Origin: DASZBX01 sp035943635
GTDB taxonomy: Bacteria > Actinomycetota > Actinomycetes > Streptomycetales > Catenulisporaceae
Reading direction: 5' to 3'
Assembly: GCA_035943635.1 (NCBI GenBank)
Contig: DASZBX010000149.1
Coordinates: 47,143 to 111,142 of the forward strand
DNA length: 64,000 nucleotides
Below the pieces are notes generated by a model, which saw nothing but the letters and a program-made list of their open reading frames with translations, ran no database searches and was not told the origin of the DNA. A program made the translations under genes and the position numbers. This document shows, in pieces, positions 34,932 to 42,062 of the stretch (position 1 is the first letter of the stretch; each line of letters begins with the position of its first letter).

Positions 34932-35245
34932 GCAGCGGCGCCCCTATCTGACTACGTCTCAGGTCGTCGCCAGATGATAGTTCGGTGGCCGAGGGCGAGG
35001 CTACTGATAGTGCTTACTCGTTATGGGACGGGTGATTCCAGGTGCATAGGAAGCTGTTCGTACGTATGCATATGCGTATGCTTCTCAGTCCACGGCCCTG
35101 ATTCGGGCCGTCTCAGCCTGCTTCGGATCGGGGTCCGATCATCGGGCTCGGCGCGCCGGCGGCACCGCTACCTACGGCCACCAACCCGCAACCGGCCGGG
35201 GACGAAAGATGGACACATAAGCTACCAGTGGGTAACAATGAACGC
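34932..35245. other. Divergent control region between kinase and acyl-CoA dehydrogenase
   Basis: No gene supported. It contains CGTATGCATATGCGTATGC at 35063-35081, made of two CGTATGC direct repeats (12 bp apart) with GCATATGC as a palindrome between them, and AT-richer than the flanks. TAACAA (35232-35237) precedes GTG 35246. Confidence 0.45.
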
Positions 35246-36403
35246 GTGACTGATGCCTTCGACCTTTACACCGTCCGCGAAGAACACGATCTGCTCCGCG
35301 ACTCGGTGCGTGCCCTGGTGGAGACCAAGATCGCCCCGTACGCGGCCGCGGTCGACAGCGAGGCCCGCTATCCGCAGGAGGCGCACGACGCGCTGCACGC
35401 CGCGGACATGCACGCGATCCACATCCCCGAGGAATACGGCGGCGCCGGCGCGGACGCGCTCGCCACCTGCCTGGTGATCGAGGAGGTCGCCCGCGCGTGC
35501 GTCTCCTCCTCGCTGATCCCGGCCGTGAACAAGCTCGGCACCATGCCGCTGATCCTGTCCGGGTCGGAGGAGCTCAAGCAGAAGTACCTGCGCCCGGTGG
35601 CCGAGGGCCGCGCGATGTTCTCCTACGCCCTGTCCGAGCCGGAGGCCGGCTCCGACGCCGGCGGGATGACCACCCGGGCCGTGCCCGACGGCGACGGCTG
35701 GCGGATCAACGGCGTCAAGCGCTGGATCACCAACGCCGGCGTGTCGGACTACTACACCGTGATGGCGGTCACCGAGCCCGGCATCGGCACCAAGGGGATC
35801 TCCGCCTTCGTGCTGGAGAAGAGCGACGAGGGCTTCACCTTCGGCGCCCCGGAGAAGAAGCTCGGGATCAAGGGCTCGCCCACCCGCGAGCTCTACTTCG
35901 ACGACGTCTGGATCCCGGCCGACCGGATCATCGGCGAACCCGGCACCGGCTTCCGCACCGCGATGGCCACCCTGGACCACACCCGGGTCACCATTGCCGC
36001 CCAGGCCCTCGGCGTGGCCCAGGGCGCCCTGGACTACGCCACCGGCTACGTCAAGCAGCGCAAGCAGTTCGGCCGCCCGATCGCCGACCTGCAGGGCGTC
36101 CAGTTCATGCTCGCCGACATGGGCATGAAGCTCGCCGCCGCCCGCCAGCTGACCTACGCCGCGGCCGCGAAGTCCGAGCGCAAGGACCCCGACCTGACCT
36201 TCTACGGCGCCGCGGCCAAGTGCTTCGCCTCGGACGCCGCGATGGAGATCACCGTCGACGCGGTCCAACTCCTCGGCGGCTACGGCTACACCCAGGACTA
36301 CCCCCTGGAGCGCATGATGCGCGACGCGAAGATCACCCAGATCTACGAGGGGACCAACCAGGTCCAGCGCGTGGTCATGGCCCGGCAGCTGCTCAAGGGC
36401 TGA
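35246..36403 (+). CDS. Acyl-CoA dehydrogenase (FadE25-like)
   Basis: 385 residues. IPEEYGGAGADALATCLV, the FAD/substrate motif YALSEPEAGSDAGGM, RWITNAGVSDYYTVM, RKQFGRPIADLQGVQFMLADM and the C-terminal QLLGGYGYTQDYPLERMMRDAKI followed by the catalytic Glu in IYEGTNQVQR. It oxidises acyl-CoA to trans-2-enoyl-CoA with FAD. I start at GTG 35246 (TDAFDLYTVREEHDLL): TAACAA ends 8 nt upstream. GTG 35228 is in frame but adds residues not typical of the family. It belongs to the conserved purK-purE-fadE25 neighbourhood. Confidence 0.95.
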   Translation: MTDAFDLYTVREEHDLLRDSVRALVETKIAPYAAAVDSEARYPQEAHDALHAADMHAIHIPEEYGGAGADALATCLVIEEVARACVSSSLIPAVNKLGTMPLILSGSEELKQKYLRPVAEGRAMFSYALSEPEAGSDAGGMTTRAVPDGDGWRINGVKRWITNAGVSDYYTVMAVTEPGIGTKGISAFVLEKSDEGFTFGAPEKKLGIKGSPTRELYFDDVWIPADRIIGEPGTGFRTAMATLDHTRVTIAAQALGVAQGALDYATGYVKQRKQFGRPIADLQGVQFMLADMGMKLAAARQLTYAAAAKSERKDPDLTFYGAAAKCFASDAAMEITVDAVQLLGGYGYTQDYPLERMMRDAKITQIYEGTNQVQRVVMARQLLKG

Positions 36404-36437
36404 GCCGGTAAGTCGTCAGCTCAGCTTGGATACATCC

Positions 36438-36482
36438 ATGAAAGTTTCATCAAGGCAAGTTGCATCGAGGAAAGTTTTCTTG
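36438..36482. repeat. Three adjacent 15-bp iterons with palindromic AAGTT cores
   Basis: ATGAAAGTTTCATCA (36438-36452), AGGCAAGTTGCATCG (36453-36467) and AGGAAAGTTTTCTTG (36468-36482) follow without gaps. Each has a small palindrome around the AAGTT centre (ATGAAA-G-TTTCAT; GCAA-G-TTGC; GAAA-GT-TTTC). They start 35 nt after the acyl-CoA dehydrogenase stop and end 29 nt before the small ORF at 36512. Confidence 0.7.
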
Positions 36483-36511
36483 GGCCGGCGGAGACAGGCG
36501 TCCGCCCAACG

Positions 36512-36784
36512 ATGGCCGGTTCCATCAAATGGCTGGAAAACAAACCCTTCGACAGCCGCGATCACGCCCGGCTGATCGTCCACCGCTCGCAACTTCCGGG
36601 CGCGGACGATCAGACCGCCCTGCTCGCCGTCGCGCGTTCCGGCTGCACAGTCGAGGGTCTGGCCGTCCTAGGCCCCGGTGATCTGCTCCAGTGCATGGCG
36701 CTGCATGCGGCCCGGGCGCGGCGGGGATCTCCTTGCCAAGCCCGGGCCGCTTTGGCAAACGGGTCACTATTGTCGGTGGGCTGA
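36512..36784 (+). CDS. Small hypothetical protein
   Basis: 90 residues, no family recognised. Third codon positions are strongly G/C for the first two thirds and fall off toward the end, so this may be a real gene with a decayed or frameshifted 3' part. The middle (DHARLIVHRSQLPGADDQTA, then LLAVARSGCTVEGLAVLGPGD) reads like a folded alpha/beta fragment. No good ribosome site: GGAG lies 19 nt upstream of ATG 36512. The three iterons just upstream suggest regulated expression. It could also be a remnant of a larger gene. Confidence 0.45.
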   Translation: MAGSIKWLENKPFDSRDHARLIVHRSQLPGADDQTALLAVARSGCTVEGLAVLGPGDLLQCMALHAARARRGSPCQARAALANGSLLSVG

Positions 36785-36994
36785 GGCAGGATGGTGGCAG
36801 TGCCGGAGCCGGTACGGCGTCGGTGCGGTGGTACCGACGTTCGTGTCGGTGCGAGTTTCGGCGCCGAAGTATCGTGGATGCACGGACACCACCTGCTGTA
36901 ACAGTTCCAACACGGCGTGGTGTAAACGGCGCCAGGTGTGGCGCGAGCTGGCGTATTGTGGCTTTGCCCGATACGTTACCGAACTGTCGCGTAC
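36785..36994. other. Non-coding stretch before the STAS gene
   Basis: No gene supported; codon bias is lost in all frames. A 6-bp inverted repeat CGGTAC/GTACCG (36810-36836) is present. Confidence 0.35.
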
Positions 36995-37010
36995 AGTGAT
37001 GACCGTCACT
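36995..37010. promoter_or_regulatory. BldD-box-like palindrome upstream of the STAS gene
   Basis: AGTGATGACCGTCACT: AGTGA and TCACT arms around TGACCG, with the further G/C symmetry. The known BldD target is AGTGA-n-TCACC. It ends 46 nt before the STAS start. Confidence 0.45.
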
Positions 37011-37056
37011 CTAGCCCTTGGTGGCGCCCTTCCCCGACACCGGAGCGGAGTAATTC

Positions 37057-37542
37057 GTGAGTGCGAGATGTGCGAGCAGCACGATGACCGATTCGTCCGA
37101 ACGGTTCTGGCAACAGGTGGAAGGCTGGCAAGAGAGCGAAGCACCGGCATTGGTGATACGTATGCAGGCATATCCGCACTTCACCGTGGTGCGGCTGGAC
37201 GGGGAGCTGGACATCGCGTCCGGCGACGCGTTCGCCCGCCAGCTGTTCGACCTGATGGACCGGGGAGTGGTCCACCTGGTCGCCGACCTGAGCCGGCTGA
37301 CCTTCTGCGACGCGTCCGGGCTGGGCACCCTGGTCAAGATCAGGAACCGGCTGGCCAACCGGAACGGCTGGCTGCGCCTGGCCGGGCCCTCGCCGCAGAT
37401 GAGCCGGATCATCCGGCTCTCCGGGCTGGCCCGCACGCTGCCCTGCTTCCCGGCGGTCACCGACGCCCTGGCCGCGCCGGAGCCCGCGCCGTCGGCGCTC
37501 TCGGCCGAGGCCGCGGCGACCGTCACGGCCACCGCCGTCTGA
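37057..37542 (+). CDS. STAS-domain anti-sigma factor antagonist
   Basis: 161 residues. A STAS domain covers about residues 33-130: YPHFTVVRLDGELDIASGDAF, then VADLSRLTFCDASGLGTLVK, whose Ser in DASGLG matches the residue phosphorylated by anti-sigma kinases in SpoIIAA/RsbV proteins. A 30-residue N-terminal extension with three Cys-free turns (FWQQVEGWQESEAPAL) and an Ala-rich C-terminal tail flank it. GTG 37057 has GGAG 6 nt upstream; ATG 37084 is the alternative. No sigma or anti-sigma partner is nearby, so it is an orphan switch component, as many in sporulating actinomycetes. Confidence 0.9.
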   Translation: MSARCASSTMTDSSERFWQQVEGWQESEAPALVIRMQAYPHFTVVRLDGELDIASGDAFARQLFDLMDRGVVHLVADLSRLTFCDASGLGTLVKIRNRLANRNGWLRLAGPSPQMSRIIRLSGLARTLPCFPAVTDALAAPEPAPSALSAEAAATVTATAV

Positions 37543-37582
37543 TCCGGATCCGTTGAGGCCGGTCTGGACTGTGTGCGTTCAC

Positions 37583-38317
37583 TCATCCCGCCCGACGGCC
37601 GGCCGCCTGGCGTGAGCGGGGGATGTCCGGGCCGCGGTAGAGCTCCTCGGGCACCTGGGCGAGGGTGGACGGGTGCACCTGCGGGCCGAGCCCGTAGAGC
37701 TTCTGGAAGCTCATGATCAGCGGCCGCCAGAGGTCCGGGTCGATCCGGTCGGCCGCGCCGGCCATCCGGATCCCCTCGTGCACGAACACCCGCTGCACGC
37801 GCACCTCGACGGCGACCAGACCGCCGCGCTGAATCTCGTCCTCGTCGGCGATCGGGTGGACGGACTCGACCACCGCCTCCAGTGCGACCGGACACTCGGC
37901 CACCCGCGGCGGGCGCACGGTCTCGGCCGGGACCGCGGTCAGCCCGGCCAGCTAGAACTTGTCCGGCTCGTGCCGGTAGCCGCGGCGCAGCTTGCCCGCC
38001 GGGACCGGGTCCGTGCCGGTGGTCAGGGCGAGCCGGTCGACCGCGGGGGCGAGCAGGTCCGACGGCAGGTTCAGCACGCACTCGCCGGTGCGCAGCATGT
38101 TCCGGGTGGTCTTGGACCCGGCCGCGAGGCCGAGCATGGCCCGCCAGCCGAGCCAGAAGGCCGAGGACATCGGGGCGAGGTTGGCCGAGCCGTCCTCGTT
38201 GAGGGTGGAGACCAGGACCACCGGGGTGCCGAAGTACAGGATGCCGGGCTCGATCCGGGTGTGCGGCGCGGCGGCGGGCGGGGCCGATGTGGCGGAAGGT
38301 GCTGTCGTGGTCGTCAT
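37583..38317 (-). pseudogene. Flavin-reductase-like FMN-binding protein, interrupted by in-frame TAG
   Basis: Codons 1-121 (38317 to 37955) encode the N-terminal half of a flavin-reductase-like split barrel: GILYFGTPVVLVSTLNEDGS, LAPMSSAFWLGWRAMLGLAA, ECVLNLPSDLLAPAVDRLAL, RRGYRHEPDKF. Codon 122 is TAG (37954-37952). The same frame continues with LAGLTAVPAETVRPPRVAEC and MSFQKLYGLGPQVHP to a TGA at 37583, exactly the expected second half. One base change (for example GAG to TAG) explains it. There is no frameshift and codon bias is kept on both sides, so the lesion is recent, or the TAG is a sequencing error or read through. Confidence 0.85.
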
Positions 38318-38499
38318 GCGAACAAGTCTTGCCGCAGGTGGACTGTTTGGCTGGCGGCTAGCGGACCTTGCACTGAGGACGGCATCCGGGTGGTGGTTAT
38401 TGATGTTATTGGCATGCTATCTGGCGTAATGTCACGTTCAGTCAGGGCTCGGAGTAGGGTGGCGATGCTGGTCGGAGATTCGGCGGACTGAGAAGGGCG

Positions 38500-39171
38500 A
38501 TGGTGGCGTTGACGATGCGCCTGCCTGCTCGGGCGCGGCGGCCGATCGCCCTGGCGGCTGTCGGCGTCTGCATGATGGGCGTGACGGCCGCGTTCGCCTG
38601 GCCCGGCGGAAACGGCAGCGCGGCGGCCGATCCGGTGAGCGCCGCGCCGGTGGCGGTGCCCGAGCTCGCCGGGTTCAGCGCGGCCCGCCTGGCGAGCGGA
38701 CTCGGCGCCGAGTACGGGTTCCGGTTCATGGCGGCGACCGCGCCGACCGACCGCGGCAGCGTGGACATGGCCACCGCCCAGGACTCGACCGGGGATCACC
38801 TGAGGGTGATCGTCTTCGGCCGGGCGCCCGAGCCGGTCCACGGCCTGGCCTGCGAATTCACGCCCGCGGCGGCACGCAGCGGAGCGACGCCGGGCATCGC
38901 GGCCGCGGCAACCGGCGACGCCGCGGCGCCGCCGAACAGCGCCGCCGGATTCCTCTCCGACTGCGCCCGGCTCGGCTCCGGACAGGCCCAGGCGGCCGCC
39001 GCGGCCGGCTGGGTCGCCCGAACCCAGGCGCGGCTCGCCGCCCTGCCGGCCGCCCAGTCCGACCCGGGCCGACTGACCGCCTCGGCCAGATTCGGCCCGG
39101 CCGGCTACGTCCTGCGCCGGCTGCCGCAGACCGGGGAGTGGATCGTGGCCGTGACCGGCCCGGTCCGCTGA
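38500..39171 (+). CDS. Membrane-anchored or secreted protein of unknown function
   Basis: 223 residues. A basic start (MRLPARARRPIAL) and one hydrophobic segment (ALAAVGVCMMGVTAAFAW, about 17-33) form a signal anchor or signal peptide. The exported part is Ala-rich with two Cys (LACEFTP, LSDCARLG) that could pair, and ends with a short beta-like stretch (GYVLRRLPQTGEWIVAVTG). No family recognised. Starts ATG 38500 or GTG 38503 (AAGGG 5 nt upstream) are close. It stands alone, divergent from the broken flavin-reductase gene. Confidence 0.72.
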   Translation: MVALTMRLPARARRPIALAAVGVCMMGVTAAFAWPGGNGSAAADPVSAAPVAVPELAGFSAARLASGLGAEYGFRFMAATAPTDRGSVDMATAQDSTGDHLRVIVFGRAPEPVHGLACEFTPAAARSGATPGIAAAATGDAAAPPNSAAGFLSDCARLGSGQAQAAAAAGWVARTQARLAALPAAQSDPGRLTASARFGPAGYVLRRLPQTGEWIVAVTGPVR

Positions 39172-39218
39172 GTGCCCGGGCCGGAAGGGCGGTCTGGTCG
39201 GCGGCCGGAGCCGGGGCG

Positions 39219-39224
39219 TATCGT
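39219..39224 (+). promoter_or_regulatory. -10 box of leaderless thioesterase transcript
   Basis: TATCGT, 6 nt before ATG 39231. Confidence 0.5.
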
Positions 39225-39230
39225 GCGATC

Positions 39231-39749
39231 ATGCCGAACGACTCCGCGATCCCCGCCGCCCGCCCGGTCTCGGCGACCCGGATCACGCTGACCCGCCTGA
39301 TGACCCAGGCCGACACCAACCTGCTCGGCAACGTGCACGGCGGGGTGATGATGAAACTGGTCGACGACACGGCCGGCGTGGTGGCCACCCGGCACGCCGG
39401 GCGCGCCGCGGTGACGGTGTCGATGGACCAGATGGCCTTCCTCAACCCGGTCCACGTCGGCGACGTGGTCTACACCCACGCGCAGGTCAACTGGGTCGGC
39501 ACCACCTCGCTGGAGATCGGCGTGCGGGTCGAGGCCGAGCGCTGGGACCAGGCCGGGGAGAGCCCGGTGCACGTGGCCAGCGCCTTCCTCGCCTTCGTCG
39601 CGGTGGACTCGGAGAACAAGCCCTGCGCGGTCCCGGCGCTGATCCTGGAGACCTCCGAGGACGAGCGGCGCAACCACGAGGCGGGCATCCGCCGCAATCA
39701 CCGGCTGGCCCGGCGGGACGCGATCCTGGCCTCGCGCACCGCGCAGTAG
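39231..39749 (+). CDS. Acyl-CoA thioesterase, hot-dog fold (cytosolic long-chain acyl-CoA hydrolase type)
   Basis: 172 residues, one hot-dog domain. NLLGNVHGGVMMKLVDDTAGVVATRHAG is the family's active-site helix (N-HGG..M...D), followed by VSMDQMAFLNPVHVGDVVYT and VHVASAFLAFVAVDSENKP. It hydrolyses acyl-CoA to acid and CoA, a brake or regulator for fatty-acid degradation. The C-terminal 25 residues are basic (RRNHRLARRDAILASR). The ATG lies 6 nt after a -10-like hexamer and has no ribosome site. Confidence 0.92.
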   Translation: MPNDSAIPAARPVSATRITLTRLMTQADTNLLGNVHGGVMMKLVDDTAGVVATRHAGRAAVTVSMDQMAFLNPVHVGDVVYTHAQVNWVGTTSLEIGVRVEAERWDQAGESPVHVASAFLAFVAVDSENKPCAVPALILETSEDERRNHEAGIRRNHRLARRDAILASRTAQ

Positions 39750-39796
39750 GCGCTCGGAGCAGCCGCCGCGAGGCCGAAACCACCTGGCCGGGTCGG

Positions 39797-41188
39797 CTAG
39801 CCGACCGGGCAGGTGTACATGCCCTGCGGGTCGGTGCCGGAGGTCGCGTTCGTGTGGGTCAGGCTCGCGCGCACAGGGGCCGGCGCCTGGGCGTCGGTGT
39901 CGGGCTGCACCGGGCTGGGCTGGCCCGCGGCCGGACGGACGGCGATCGGCAGGGACGGCACGACCGCCGCGCCGCCGGCCGTCGCAGCCGCCGCGCCGCC
40001 GCTCGTCACGGCGCTCCCGAATCCGTTGCCACTGTTGTCGTAAGCAGTGCCGGTGCCATCGCCGGAGCCAGCCGCACCGCCATCGGCATCAGCACCGGCA
40101 CTCGCACCGGCCGTCGGCGCGGCACTCGGCGCATGCGTCGGCTGCTCGTCCGACAACGCGTCCCACATCTCGGTCGCGTCCGGCTCCTGCCAGACCACCC
40201 GGTCCGGGTCCTGCGAATCCGGCTGCACCGGCACGGTCTCGTACTCCACCTCGGCCGCCGGAATCTTGTCGAGCGACTCGGTCAGCGCATACAAGCTGGT
40301 CAGACTGCCCAGGCTCGGATCGGTCACGATCGACTTGGTCGCGTCGTCGAGCACCCGGTAGAGCCGCAGCGGGTCGGTCATCAGCCCGCTGGTCCGGATC
40401 TGGGCCGAGAACCCGTGCAGGAAGTACTGCTGGCGCACGATCCGCTCCAGGTCCGAACCGTCGCCGATGTGCCGCACCCGCACGAACGCCAACGCCTGGT
40501 CCCCGGTCAGTTTGCTCACCCCGGCCGGGATGTCCAGCTCCGAGTCCTGGTCGACCAACCGCTGGGTCGTGCACACCTTCACCCCGCCGAGCGCGTCGAC
40601 CGTGGCCGCGAAACCGGTGAAGTCGAGCACGATGAAGTGGGTGATGTTGATCCCGGTCAGCTCCTCGACCGTCTTCACCGTGCACGCGATGCCGCCCTCG
40701 TCGAAGGCCGAGTTGAACATGCCGTAGTCGGCCGGGACGACCGTGCCGTCGGACCTCGTGCAGTCCGGGATCTGGACCATCGAGTCCCGGGGGATGGAGA
40801 TGACGGTCGCGCCGCGCCGGTCCGCCGAGGTGTGGAACAGGATGGTCGTGTCCGACCGCGCGCCGTTCGCGGTGCCGTACTTCGCGTCGCTGCCGGAGCG
40901 GTTGTCCGAACCGATCAGCAGGATGTTCTGGGTCCCGGCGATGTCGCTCGGCACCGTCCCGCCGTCCGCGGTGCGGATGTTGTGGTCGAGCCGGCGCAGC
41001 AGCAGCCAGCCGCAGACCATGCCGACCACCAGGACGAAGGCCGCGGACACGGACACCCAGACCAGGATCTTGCGCCGGCGGCCCATCCGGCGCGGCGCGG
41101 GCGGCCCGGCCGGCGGCCCGGTCCCGGCCTGCGCCGGTCCCGGGTCCGGGGTGCGCTGTTCGGCGTGTACGTCCATTGAAATGATCAT
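39797..41188 (-). CDS. LytR-CpsA-Psr (LCP) family cell-wall glycopolymer ligase
   Basis: About 463 residues. A Pro/Gly-rich cytosolic N-terminus ends in RRMGRRRK, then one membrane helix (about 41-62), then the LCP domain: NILLIGSDNRSG, SDTTILFHTSADRRGATVISIPRDSMV with the catalytic Arg/Asp set, DEGGIACTVKTVEELTGINI, and DQALAFVRVRHIGDGSDLERIVRQQ. LCP enzymes move glycopolymers such as arabinogalactan or teichoic acid from lipid carrier to peptidoglycan. The tail of about 130 residues is Ala/Gly/Ser/Asp-rich. ATG 41188 or 41176 are possible, neither with a clear ribosome site. LCP beside TIGR03089 is conserved in actinobacteria. Confidence 0.92.
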   Translation of the reverse strand: MIISMDVHAEQRTPDPGPAQAGTGPPAGPPAPRRMGRRRKILVWVSVSAAFVLVVGMVCGWLLLRRLDHNIRTADGGTVPSDIAGTQNILLIGSDNRSGSDAKYGTANGARSDTTILFHTSADRRGATVISIPRDSMVQIPDCTRSDGTVVPADYGMFNSAFDEGGIACTVKTVEELTGINITHFIVLDFTGFAATVDALGGVKVCTTQRLVDQDSELDIPAGVSKLTGDQALAFVRVRHIGDGSDLERIVRQQYFLHGFSAQIRTSGLMTDPLRLYRVLDDATKSIVTDPSLGSLTSLYALTESLDKIPAAEVEYETVPVQPDSQDPDRVVWQEPDATEMWDALSDEQPTHAPSAAPTAGASAGADADGGAAGSGDGTGTAYDNSGNGFGSAVTSGGAAAATAGGAAVVPSLPIAVRPAAGQPSPVQPDTDAQAPAPVRASLTHTNATSGTDPQGMYTCPVG

Positions 41189-41255
41189 CGGACCCCGCGC
41201 CCGGCCCGGCCACCGGGAACACCCGAAAGCGTGACCGCCGAACGGAACCGAAGAC

Positions 41256-42017
41256 TCAGCCGAGCAGGTAGACGTCCGTCGTGCGCTCCGACTCGGCGAT
41301 CTTCTCCCGCCGGGCCTGATCCGCCCCGCGCACCAGCACCACCGACGCGCCGGCCGCGGCCGGACCATAGAGCCACCCGACCAATTCACCGATCGTGTAA
41401 CGATCCCGGTCCGCCGACACCAGCAACCGGTCGCCCGACCGCCGCCCGGTGTCCCGCGCCGCCGCGACCAGCTCACCGTGCGTCAGCCCGGCCCCGTCCG
41501 GCCCCGCCACGGCCGCGCCGGCGGCCCGCGGCGGATCGACCGGCACGAACCGGTCCCCGTGCGCCCGCACCTCGGCCGAGAAGTCCCGGAAACCGGCCGG
41601 GACCTGCCGGAACGGCATGCCGAGCGGCAACAGCGAGAGCCCGAGCAACTCGGCCGCCGACCCGCCGGCCGCGGCCCGCACCTCGTCGAGGGACTCCGGC
41701 CCGGCCACCACGGTGTGCGCATCCGCCGGATCGCCGAACGGCGCGACCACCGCGCCGGTCAGCAACGGCGCGACCAGCCAGACCGCGCTGAGCCAGTGCG
41801 GCCGGGCGTGCACCGCGATCCGGTCCCCGGCCTGCGCGAACAGGTCGTCCTGGATCAGGTTCCCGGTCTTGGCCAGCCAGTTGTCGAAGGTCCGGTAGGA
41901 CAACTCGACCCGCTCCCCGCTGCCCTCGTCGTAGAACGTCACAAACGGCTTCGGTCCCTGCTCGGCGACCTGCGAGCGCCAGACTGCGGAGAAACTGGGG
42001 AGATCTGCTTGGGCCAT
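41256..42017 (-). CDS. TIGR03089-family protein (truncated AMP-ligase-like)
   Basis: 253 residues. It resembles the N-terminal part of acyl-CoA synthetases (VELSYRTFDNWLAKTGNLI, GDRIAVHARPHWLSAVWL, APFGDPADAHTVVAGPESLDE) but lacks the AMP-binding P-loop and the C-terminal domain, so catalysis is unlikely. The function of the family is unknown; it is conserved next to the LCP gene in actinobacteria. It precedes the LCP gene by 67 nt on the same strand and is divergent from the DUF2079 gene (45 nt). Confidence 0.9.
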   Translation of the reverse strand: MAQADLPSFSAVWRSQVAEQGPKPFVTFYDEGSGERVELSYRTFDNWLAKTGNLIQDDLFAQAGDRIAVHARPHWLSAVWLVAPLLTGAVVAPFGDPADAHTVVAGPESLDEVRAAAGGSAAELLGLSLLPLGMPFRQVPAGFRDFSAEVRAHGDRFVPVDPPRAAGAAVAGPDGAGLTHGELVAAARDTGRRSGDRLLVSADRDRYTIGELVGWLYGPAAAGASVVLVRGADQARREKIAESERTTDVYLLG

Positions 42018-42050
42018 GGAGTGAGCCTAACCGCCAGAGTGCACGCGCTC

Positions 42051-42056
42051 TAAGCT
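42051..42056 (+). promoter_or_regulatory. -10 box of leaderless DUF2079 transcript
   Basis: TAAGCT, 6 nt before GTG 42063. Confidence 0.5.
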
Positions 42057-42062
42057 TGCGCT

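Noticed and set aside
37952..37954. TAG as a pyrrolysine codon in the flavin-reductase gene
   Set aside because: No pyl genes are seen, the position is not a known pyrrolysine site, and a point mutation is simpler.
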